Source of the DNA: Phycisphaerales bacterium
GTDB taxonomy: Bacteria > Planctomycetota > Phycisphaerae > Phycisphaerales > SM1A02
Assembly: GCA_009691915.1 (NCBI GenBank)
Contig: SIAD01000006.1
Span: 1 to 64,000 of the forward strand
Reading direction: 5' to 3'
Length of the DNA: 64,000 nt
This document shows positions 1 to 6,239 of this stretch, in pieces. The notes beneath the pieces were generated by a model. The model was not told where the DNA came from, ran no database searches, and saw only the letters and a program-made list of their open reading frames with translations. Made by a program: the position numbers and the translations under genes. How positions within the stretch are numbered: position 1 is the first letter of the stretch; each line of letters starts with the position of its first letter.

Positions 1-294
1 TGGTACACAAGCAACTCAGGCAACGCGACTCACGCAGTCGCCACAAAGCTTCCAAACGCCTTCGGTCTCTATGACACTCTTGGCAACGTCTGGGAGTGGA
101 ACCAGGACTGGTACGGCGCGTACAGCGCTGCGGCAGTCACCAACCCCACAGGCCCCGCGAGTGGTTCGTATCGGCTCCTGCGCGGCGGCGCGTGGAACAA
201 CGTCTCCAACAACTGCCGCGCGTCGCAGCGCTACAACAACAAGCCGTACAACGCCAACAGCTTCATCGGGCTCCGTGTCGCCAGGACTCCTTGA
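1..294 (+). CDS. DGR target protein, C-terminal part (FGE-sulfatase / C-type-lectin fold), 5' truncated by window
   Basis: The last 97 codons of a gene entering from the left edge, ending at TGA 292-294. The fragment reads as the C-terminal half of a formylglycine-generating-enzyme (SUMF1/FGE-sulfatase) domain: FGLYDTLGNVWEW (residues 21-33), then [10 protein letters not shown] (58-67), CRASQR (72-77) and the closing IGLRVA (89-94). This fold is a known class of DGR-diversified ligand-binding protein. The last third (from codon 56) is the variable repeat. Compared with the template, residues 56 (Thr to Ser), 57 (Asn to Tyr), 68 (Val), 78 (Tyr), 81 (Lys), 83 (Tyr), 87 (Ser) and 88 (Phe) are changed, while eight other template Asn codons are kept. 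The N-terminus, and so any signal peptide or anchor, is outside the window. Fold and DGR-target role are well supported; the ligand is unknown. Catalytic FGE activity is unlikely to be its job, but this cannot be judged from the fragment. Confidence 0.93.
   Translation, partial: WYTSNSGNATHAVATKLPNAFGLYDTLGNVWEWNQDWYGAYSAAAVTNPTGPASGSYRLLRGGAWNNVSNNCRASQRYNNKPYNANSFIGLRVARTP
166..284 (+). repeat. DGR variable repeat (VR)
   Basis: A 119-base direct copy of the template repeat 1,676 bases downstream, in the same orientation and inside the 3' end of the target gene. Ten positions differ (VR/TR): 166 T/A, 169 T/A, 202 G/A, 203 T/A, 232 T/A, 243 G/C, 247 T/A, 260 G/A, 262 T/A, 263 T/A. Nine are at template adenines; the exception is 243. 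The last 20 shared bases (265-284) are identical. Beyond 284 the copies diverge (G285 against T, T288 against G), as expected where a DGR initiation-of-homing sequence differs between VR and TR. Confidence 0.95.
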
Positions 295-390
295 TTTCCT
301 TTTCTCTTTTTCCTCTTCCATTTTCGGCTGCGAGGCTGTTTTCCTGAGGCTGCCTTCCGAGGCTGTAGAACCAAAGCAAAAAAATTTTGA
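285..390 (+). other. Intergenic segment after VR: polypyrimidine tract, triple GAGGCTG, A-rich patch
   Basis: After the target stop codon the sequence becomes almost purely pyrimidine (about 295-323), out of character with the GC-rich surroundings. It is followed by three copies of GAGGCTG at 332-338, 346-352 and 359-365 (spacings 14 and 13) and an A/T-rich patch at 376-390. No clear hairpin was found by eye. By position this is where DGRs carry cis signals for target recognition, and the A/T patch could hold the avd-RT promoter. Both roles are inference. Confidence 0.4.
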
Positions 391-426
391 AAACTGGCAG
401 ATGCGCAACCCTCTGAACCGGCGGCT

Positions 427-789
427 GTGATCCTGGCGAGCGATCTCCTGAAGTGGATCATTCCCAAGGTCGGCAAGTTTCCAAGAACAGTTCGCTACGG
501 TCTTGGTGCTCGTATCGAAGCAGCACACTTGGATGTGCTTGAGGAACTCGTTCACGCGCAGTACACGCGCGGAGCCGACCGGACGCGATCACTCGACTAC
601 GCCAATCGCCGACTTCAGGTGGCGCGGCTGCTGGGACGGTTGGCCAACGAAATGGAATTGTTCAGCAACAAATCAGCGGTATATCTGGCAGGATTGCAGG
701 TCGATCTCGGAAACCAGGTGGGAGCATGGCGAAAGGCATCGGCAGAAACGGCGAACTCTTCAAGATCCTCTGTGACCCAGAGCACCTGA
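427..789 (+). CDS. avd: DGR accessory variability determinant (Avd-like four-helix protein)
   Basis: A 120-residue, mostly helical, basic protein between VR and the reverse transcriptase, where DGRs encode Avd, the pentameric partner that binds the RT and template RNA. Family-like features: WIIPKVGKFPRTVRY near the start, then RIEAAHLDVLEELVHAQYTRG, a long central helix (RRLQVARLLGRLANE) and a conserved-looking GAWRKA near the C-terminus. Length matches Avd (about 110-130 residues). The start is taken as GTG 427; the frame is open back to 391 without an ATG, and no strong ribosome-binding site is visible. The 3' end overlaps the RT start by 64 bases, suggesting translational coupling. Confidence 0.85.
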   Translation: MILASDLLKWIIPKVGKFPRTVRYGLGARIEAAHLDVLEELVHAQYTRGADRTRSLDYANRRLQVARLLGRLANEMELFSNKSAVYLAGLQVDLGNQVGAWRKASAETANSSRSSVTQST

Positions 790-1802
790 TTGAGAGTGCA
801 AGGGACGCGGCCCGTGGCAAGCGGCGAAAGCCGGATGTCGCGAAGTTTCTTCTAAACCTCGAACCCGAATGCTTTCGACTCGCCCGCGAACTTGCGTCCG
901 GAGTCTGGCAGCCCGGCGGATACCGATCATTCCACATCATTCATCCCAAGCCGCGGATGATCAGCTGCGCCCCCTTTGAGGATCGGGTCGTGCATCATGC
1001 CATCGTCTCGGTGCTGACCGCTCACTTCGAGAGGCGGTTTGTCGCCCACTCCTATGCCTGCCGAGTGGGCAAGGGCACCCACCGCGCTCTGGCGCGGGCC
1101 GCGCACCTGACCAAGACCCGCGCCTTTGTCCTGCGCGGCGATGTCGTCAAGTTCTTTCCCAGCATCGATCATGAAGTCGTGAAGCGCGAGGTGCGCCGGG
1201 CGGTGTGCGATGAGGCGCTGCTGCGGGTGCTTGATCAGATCATCGATGGCAGCAATCCTCAGGAGCCGGTGCAGGAGTGGTACGCGGGCGATGACCTGTT
1301 CTCACCGCTCGAAAGGCGGCGGGGTCTTCCCATCGGCAACCAGACTTCGCAGTTTCTCGCCAATGTGCTGCTCGACCGCCTCGATCACGCAGTCATGGAC
1401 CAGTCCGGCTTCGGCGACTACACCCGGTACTGCGACGACTTCCTGGTCTTCGCGGACGATCGGGAAGCGCTTTGGGACCTGCGCGCGAAGATCGAGGGGG
1501 TTCTGGAGACCCTGCGACTGAGCCTTCACCCGCGCAAGGGCGGGGTGCATGCGACGAAGTCGACGATTCCGTTCCTTGGGTTCACGATCAAGCGGGGGCA
1601 GCGGCGACTGAAGCACGACAGCGTGGTACGGGCGACACGAAGGCTGCGCGCGGTTGGCCGACAGGTCGCTGAGGGACTTATCTCGTGCGAGTCGTTGCGG
1701 GCAAGGATCGCCGCCTGGGTCGGGCATGCCTCGCACGCTTCGAGCCCGCGAGTCATTGACACCGTGCTGGCGAGAGCCAGGCTGGCGGGTGCTCCAGCCT
1801 GA
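726..1802 (+). CDS. DGR reverse transcriptase
   Basis: A 358-residue reverse transcriptase that copies TR RNA into cDNA with errors at adenines. Visible motifs: RGDVVKFFPSID (137-148, first catalytic Asp), GLPIGNQTSQ (200-209), YCDD (235-238, catalytic Asp pair) and HPRKGGVHATKSTIPFLGF (268-286). The IGNQTSQ form of the fourth RT block separates DGR RTs from group II intron RTs, which normally have QG there. There is no maturase or HNH domain, also typical of DGRs. ATG 726 follows a GGTGGGAG-like site and lies inside avd. TR begins 39 bases after the stop codon. The arrangement target/VR - avd - RT - TR is complete. Confidence 0.96.
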   Translation: MAKGIGRNGELFKILCDPEHLIESARDAARGKRRKPDVAKFLLNLEPECFRLARELASGVWQPGGYRSFHIIHPKPRMISCAPFEDRVVHHAIVSVLTAHFERRFVAHSYACRVGKGTHRALARAAHLTKTRAFVLRGDVVKFFPSIDHEVVKREVRRAVCDEALLRVLDQIIDGSNPQEPVQEWYAGDDLFSPLERRRGLPIGNQTSQFLANVLLDRLDHAVMDQSGFGDYTRYCDDFLVFADDREALWDLRAKIEGVLETLRLSLHPRKGGVHATKSTIPFLGFTIKRGQRRLKHDSVVRATRRLRAVGRQVAEGLISCESLRARIAAWVGHASHASSPRVIDTVLARARLAGAPA

Positions 1803-1841
1803 GACGAGCTACGCTGCCCGCGGCGTGATTCCGACATCGAC

Positions 1842-1960
1842 ACGAATCGGCTCCTGCGCGGCGGCGCGTGGAACAACAACTCCAACAACTGCCGCGCGTC
1901 GCAGCGCAACAACAACAACCCGAACAACGCCAACAACAACATCGGGCTCCGTGTCGCCAG
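1842..1960 (+). repeat. DGR template repeat (TR)
   Basis: Non-coding template for the variable repeat. Read in the VR frame it holds 15 Asn codons (14 AAC, one AAT) clustered at the surface-loop positions of the target: three before and two after a Ser codon, then runs of four, two and three. AAC is the usual DGR template codon because substituting its two adenines gives many residues and never a stop. Nine of its adenines are replaced in the VR copy. The lone non-adenine difference is C1919 (VR G243). Sequence beyond 1960 is not shared with the target gene. Confidence 0.95.
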
Positions 1961-2157
1961 TACGCCTCGCCTCGAACTGTCGCAAGTGATTGCGCGGGAA
2001 TAGCCGGCGAGGAGTCCAGGGATCAGGCCAGGGTCATTGACCCGAATCGACGACACCATCACCGCGCGCTGGGAACCCGGCTCGCTGTGGTGTGGGGGCA
2101 GCGTGTGTTCGCCGCGGGACAAGTTCGCCCGCGGCGAACACTCTGAGTCCGCGCGGA
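1961..2157. other. Non-coding region after TR
   Basis: No convincing reading frame. It probably holds the 3' part of the template RNA transcript and ends in the strong hairpin at 2105-2141. GC-rich, with no repeats to the rest of the window seen. Confidence 0.5.
2105..2141. terminator. Perfect 14-bp hairpin, likely bidirectional transcription barrier
   Basis: GTGTTCGCCGCGGG (2105-2118) pairs perfectly with 2128-2141 across a 9-base loop. It stands between the DGR template RNA region and the 3' end of the convergent zinc-ribbon gene (stop at 2158). There is no T-tract on either strand, so it is not a textbook intrinsic terminator. It could terminate or stabilise the TR transcript on one side and the zinc-ribbon mRNA on the other. 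Confidence 0.6.
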
Positions 2158-2481
2158 TTACTGCGCGTCGCGCTCCAGCGCCTTCGTGGCCATCGTGATG
2201 CAGCGCGTGCAGATGATCGCCTCTGGCCATGCGGCGCTGCGCCGTGCTGGCTCCTCGCGCGCCTCGCGGCACATGGTGCAGTCGAGTGCTGGCACGCCAT
2301 CGCGATCATCGATTCCGTTGAGAATGACCGCGCGGTAGGCCTCGGCGAGACACTGGCCACACACACACGCACCGAGATGCCCTTCGATCATCGGACGGGA
2401 GTCGGTCCACTCCGAGTGACAGAAGTCACACAGGACATCTGACATCGCGACATTCGCATGATCAGTTCCCTGGCGGCGCAT
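2158..2481 (-). CDS. Small protein with four CxxC zinc knuckles
   Basis: Up to 107 residues with CDFC, CVCGQC (containing CGQC), CTMC and CTRC, so four cysteine pairs able to bind one or two zinc ions. The spacing recalls treble-clef or ClpX-type zinc-binding domains, but no known family is recognised. The M at residue 13 (start 2445) is an equally good start and would open with MSDVLCDFC. It converges on the DGR across the 2105-2141 hairpin and is divergent from the histidine kinase at 2523. Function unknown; zinc binding is inferred from the cysteines. Confidence 0.65.
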   Translation of the reverse strand: MRRQGTDHANVAMSDVLCDFCHSEWTDSRPMIEGHLGACVCGQCLAEAYRAVILNGIDDRDGVPALDCTMCREAREEPARRSAAWPEAIICTRCITMATKALERDAQ

Positions 2482-2522
2482 GGTGTAAGAGTAGGCGCAT
2501 TCGGCTGAGCTACCCTTCGACC

Positions 2523-4103
2523 ATGGCCCGCGGACCGTCTCTTGCCACCAAGTGCCAACTGCTCTTCGGTGCCGCCGTTGTCCTCATCCTGGCGGGGGCG
2601 CTCGTCGTCCCCTGGCTGCGGCTTGAGAAGGTCGTTGAGGAGAGTCAACGGGAGATGTCCCGCCAGCTCGCCGAAACCTGGCTGCGCAACGGATTCGCCC
2701 TCTCGCGCACGGAGGGGATCCCCATCCCCATCAGAGTCGTGCCCGTTGAACTTCTGGAGGGGACAGCGACGGTCGACCCATTCGTGGAACAGGCGTACCG
2801 AAGGTTTCAGGCAGACCCAAGAGACACGGAGTCGTTTGCCTCGCAGCGGACCTCAGAGTCGGTCGTCTACCGATACGCCCGCGCCTTGCGCGAGAGCGAA
2901 TGGCGGGCGATACAGGACCGCCCGTTTGTTGACTTCTCCGCACGAGCTTCCGAGACTTCACTCGAGGATCCATTGCGCGCGATCATGGTGATCGAAAGGA
3001 CGAGCCAGTTCGCGGCCCAGCAGATCGCGTCGAATCGGTGGTCGATCATCCTGGGGGGAGCTGTCGCGGCCGTTCTGGCGACTGTCGTCTTCGCGCTGAT
3101 CCTGACCAAGCTGGTGTTTTCGCCTGTCAGGCGGCTGACAGATGTCGCCAAGCGGGTGGAAGGGGGAAACATCGCCTTGCGGACGGCACTGCTGACGGGG
3201 GACGAGTTCGAAGAACTCTCCCGCGCTTTCGACGGCATGCTCGACGAGGTCTCCAAGGTGCAGGTGTCGCTTCGGGCGATGAATGAGTCGCTCGACCTCA
3301 AGGTCGTAGAGTTGAGCGAGGCGAATGTCGGACTCTTCGAGAGCAACCGTCTGAAGAGCGAGTTTCTCGCCAATGTCTCCCACGAGCTGCGGACCCCACT
3401 CAATTCCATCATCGGCTTTGCGGAGCTGCTCGACGAGGTTGCACGCAACGACGCCGCGGCGGATCCCAAGAGGCGCCGGTACATCTCGAACATTCTGACG
3501 AGCGCGCGGACACTCCTCGACATGATCAACGAACTCCTCGACATGGCGAAGATTGAGGCGGGAAGGATGTCGCTGGCGATCGTCCCGGCAAGCGTCGTCG
3601 ATGTCCTTGAGGGACTCGAAACGATCATGCGCCCGCAGGCTATGGCGAGAGGGCTGACGCTCGCAGTCACCGTGACGCCGGAACTGCCAAGCGTCGAGAC
3701 CGATCCGGGAAAACTCCAGCAGATTCTCTACAACTTCCTGAGTAACGCGATCAAGTTTTCGCCTGAGTCGGGGACAATCCGCATCGAAGCGCGGCCAGGG
3801 GATCTCGACTCGCGCGGCGCGGTAAGAATCTCCGTCTCTGACGAGGGCCCGGGAGTGGCCTACGACCTGCAGGAGACGATCTTCGAGAAGTTCCGGCAGG
3901 TCGATGCGAGCCACACCAAGGCGCACGGAGGAACGGGGTTGGGGCTGGCGATCTGCCGCGAACTTGCGGAGATGCTCGGGGCGTCGGTGGGGATCGTGTC
4001 CGAGCCCGGCAGAGGATCAACCTTCTTCGTGGAAGTGCCGCTCTATCACCGGCCCCGAGAGCGCAAGCCACTCATCGGTGCTGCCCCAGCTCGTCAGCGA
4101 TGA
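2523..4103 (+). CDS. Membrane sensor histidine kinase (HAMP-HisKA-HATPase)
   Basis: A 526-residue two-component sensor kinase. One membrane segment lies at about 11-31, a periplasmic region of about 140 residues follows, and a second membrane segment sits at about 174-199. Then come a HAMP linker (about 197-250), a coiled coil, and the dimerisation/phosphoacceptor helix HELRTPLNSIIGF with His287. The ATPase domain shows the N box (NFLSNAIKF, 404-412), DEGPG (440-444) and GGTGLGLA (469-476). No response regulator or receiver domain is adjacent, so it is an orphan kinase here. The last 32 bases overlap the convergent gene at 4072. Confidence 0.93.
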   Translation: MARGPSLATKCQLLFGAAVVLILAGALVVPWLRLEKVVEESQREMSRQLAETWLRNGFALSRTEGIPIPIRVVPVELLEGTATVDPFVEQAYRRFQADPRDTESFASQRTSESVVYRYARALRESEWRAIQDRPFVDFSARASETSLEDPLRAIMVIERTSQFAAQQIASNRWSIILGGAVAAVLATVVFALILTKLVFSPVRRLTDVAKRVEGGNIALRTALLTGDEFEELSRAFDGMLDEVSKVQVSLRAMNESLDLKVVELSEANVGLFESNRLKSEFLANVSHELRTPLNSIIGFAELLDEVARNDAAADPKRRRYISNILTSARTLLDMINELLDMAKIEAGRMSLAIVPASVVDVLEGLETIMRPQAMARGLTLAVTVTPELPSVETDPGKLQQILYNFLSNAIKFSPESGTIRIEARPGDLDSRGAVRISVSDEGPGVAYDLQETIFEKFRQVDASHTKAHGGTGLGLAICRELAEMLGASVGIVSEPGRGSTFFVEVPLYHRPRERKPLIGAAPARQR

Positions 4104-4407
4104 GCTGGTCGGATCCACCGACGCGGCGGCGGACTGTACTGGCGTCAAAGTGAGCGGGGAGCTGGGATCCGTCGACGCTTTCAAGCGCACGAGCGAAAAC
4201 ACGCGCGACGGCGCGAGCGACGGAGGCGGGGGTGGCACTCCCGTCGGGGCTCCACCAGTCGTAGTCCGCCCATGCGAGGGTGATCTCTGCGGTGATCGAC
4301 GCGGTGGCGGCTGCCGCGCCAACTGTGTCCACTGCGCTCAGCGTGAGGCCGAACGACCAGCCTCGGTCGCCTTCGCGTTCCCAGGCGATTTCAAGGTCGG
4401 CGGACAT
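4072..4407 (-). CDS. Hypothetical protein
   Basis: A 111-residue protein with no signal peptide or membrane segment. It opens MSADLEIAWERE and carries several Trp residues (WADYDWW) in the first half and a charged C-terminus. No family is recognised. It converges on and overlaps the end of the histidine kinase by 32 bases, and sits 56 bases after the glycosyltransferase stop on the same strand, so it may be the last gene of that transcript. Reading-frame quality supports a real gene; function is unknown. Confidence 0.55.
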   Translation of the reverse strand: MSADLEIAWEREGDRGWSFGLTLSAVDTVGAAAATASITAEITLAWADYDWWSPDGSATPASVARAVARVFARALESVDGSQLPAHFDASTVRRRVGGSDQLIADELGQHR

Positions 4408-4440
4408 CGGCGCGAGGATAGTGATCGGGGGGCCGGTTGC

Positions 4441-4470
4441 GTGTCATGGCGAGTCATGGCGAGTCATGGC
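4441..4470. repeat. Three tandem copies of a 10-base unit
   Basis: GAGTCATGGC occurs exactly at 4451-4460 and 4461-4470, and with one change at 4441-4450. The stop codon of the membrane glycosyltransferase (4464-4466 on the complement) lies in the third copy. It looks like a small slippage expansion at the gene end. Confidence 0.85.
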
Positions 4471-6239
4471 GTGTTCTTGCGATACACGAGCACCGCGCCG
4501 TTGTCCCAGTCGACCCAGCCGTCAAAGGATGCCTCAAGAGTCCACTCGCGCGAGAGTGTCGTCGCGCATTCGGGGTCGAGTGAACGGGGATAGAGAACGA
4601 TGAGCCACTGGGGGGACGGCGTCAGTGAGGCGAGATCCCGTCCGCCGACACCCGCGTCGGCGATTTCGCGTTCGGCAAGGACTCCGTAGTACGCGGCGAC
4701 ATTGTCGGGAAGCCCGGCTGAGGCGATGGTGGCGGCGACCTGGGCGCGCGCGTCGAGGTACTCGACCGCATCACGGATGGGTTGCTTGGGAGGAAGGAGC
4801 AGTGCGGTAGTAATCCACATGGCTGCAAGCGCGCCGAGACCGACTGCGACGAGACGGGTCGCGCCGCGGCGACGGGATGCTTCCAGGAGATCGCTCGCAC
4901 CGAGTGCGAGAGCAAGGATGGCCCCCGGCAGTGCGAACACCGCGAAGCGCGCGTACATCCAGCTCCCCGAGATCGCGACGAAAGCCACGAGCAACGGGAG
5001 TCCGGCAAGGGAGACGGCGAGGGGGACTCGTCGGGCACTGTGGCGGCGGAGTCCCGCGAAGGCGATCGCGACTAGTGCAAGGCCCGGGAGCGCGTCCCAC
5101 CACCATGACTGCCCGAGAGAGAGCGCGATGCGAAGTCCCTCGAGCGAGATGAGTCTCGGTTCATTTCCATCGAGGGCGCTGAACTCCGAGCGGATGCTGA
5201 GAAGTTCGGGAAGGAGCGGCGCAAGGACGGCGAACGCGGTCACCGCGGCGAGGGCGAGGGCAAGGGCGAGGGCTAGTCCGGTTGCGAGTGCGGTGCGGCT
5301 GCCTTCGCGGCAGGTCGCGATGCGTGCGATGGCAACGAGGGCGTGACCGGCGGGGAGGGCGACGAATGCAAGGTGGGTCCACACGCCGAGCGCACAGACG
5401 ATGGCGTAGAGGGAGTACAGAGGCCACGCACTCAGCGGGGCCGCCCCGCGCGCCGCCCCGCGCGCCGCGCCCGGACGCCACGCCCGCAGGAGGAGCGCGC
5501 TCGCGAGTGCGGCGAAGAGGACCATCATCGAGTATCCGCGCGCTTCGACTGACTCAAGTACCAAGATCGGTGAGAGTGCGGCGGCGGCTGAGGACAGCCA
5601 CGCGACCAGCCACGGCGATGGCGACTCGTCGTCGCTGCGCCAGAGGGTCGCTTCGCGGGCAAGCCACGACACCGCGCCGATCGCCGCGATGCCCGCAAAG
5701 AGCGCCGGGATCCGAAGGATCGCCTCGTTGACTCCGCCGGCGAGTTCGATCATCCATCCTGAGAGCAGCGTGTGGAGCACATGATTGCTCTGCACGAAGT
5801 AGGTCCCGAGGATCGCCCCCGAGCCGTACTGCGCGTAGTCAAGGAGCGCGGAGATTTCGTCGAACCAGAAACTCTCGCCAAGACGCATGAAGCGAAGGGC
5901 GAGGCCGACGGCGACTGCGGCAAGAAGGGCGAGGCGCCAGCCTCTCATCGGTGCGGATGCTGGGCGCGCACTGGGAAGTGGCGGGGCCTCGGCGCCCCGT
6001 TGCGACGCTGCACACTGAGCGAGGGTCCACGGCAGCACGATCCACGCGAGCGCGGCGAGCGCGCACGCCAGGCGAAAGAGGGCCGCGCCCTCGAAGGAGA
6101 CCGCGCGGATTTCCACCCCGGCGCGCTCGGCAAGAAGCGGATGGGTGAAAAAGCGCGCGAGTGCTATGGTCGGAGTCGCCGCGAGAGCCGTGAAGGTGAG
6201 CGCGAGGAGACCGCACAACGAGGGGGCGATCCATCTCAT
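4464..6239 (-). CDS. Polytopic membrane glycosyltransferase (ArnT/PMT-like, GT-C fold)
   Basis: A 591-residue membrane protein with about ten hydrophobic segments. The first loop carries LGESFWFDEISAL, the acidic DE motif of the GT-C superfamily (dolichyl- or undecaprenyl-phosphate-sugar dependent transferases such as ArnT), followed by QSNHVLHTLL where these enzymes have a conserved His. It probably moves a lipid-linked sugar onto an extracytoplasmic acceptor. The start is taken as ATG 6239 (MRWIAPSLCG), because it overlaps the upstream MFS stop as ATGA and begins with a membrane helix; an open frame runs further upstream. The substrate cannot be told. Confidence 0.85.
   Translation of the reverse strand: MRWIAPSLCGLLALTFTALAATPTIALARFFTHPLLAERAGVEIRAVSFEGAALFRLACALAALAWIVLPWTLAQCAASQRGAEAPPLPSARPASAPMRGWRLALLAAVAVGLALRFMRLGESFWFDEISALLDYAQYGSGAILGTYFVQSNHVLHTLLSGWMIELAGGVNEAILRIPALFAGIAAIGAVSWLAREATLWRSDDESPSPWLVAWLSSAAAALSPILVLESVEARGYSMMVLFAALASALLLRAWRPGAARGAARGAAPLSAWPLYSLYAIVCALGVWTHLAFVALPAGHALVAIARIATCREGSRTALATGLALALALALAAVTAFAVLAPLLPELLSIRSEFSALDGNEPRLISLEGLRIALSLGQSWWWDALPGLALVAIAFAGLRRHSARRVPLAVSLAGLPLLVAFVAISGSWMYARFAVFALPGAILALALGASDLLEASRRRGATRLVAVGLGALAAMWITTALLLPPKQPIRDAVEYLDARAQVAATIASAGLPDNVAAYYGVLAEREIADAGVGGRDLASLTPSPQWLIVLYPRSLDPECATTLSREWTLEASFDGWVDWDNGAVLVYRKNTP

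Noticed and set aside
726-1802. Group II intron or retron reverse transcriptase
   Set aside because: The block-4 motif is IGNQTSQ rather than the QG form of group II introns, there is no maturase or intron RNA, no msr/msd, and a VR/TR pair with adenine-biased changes flanks it.
1-2157. Prophage carrying the DGR
   Set aside because: No integrase, capsid, tail or lysis genes and no attachment-site repeats are seen nearby; the flanking genes are ordinary chromosomal ones. The left side is not visible, so this is not absolute.
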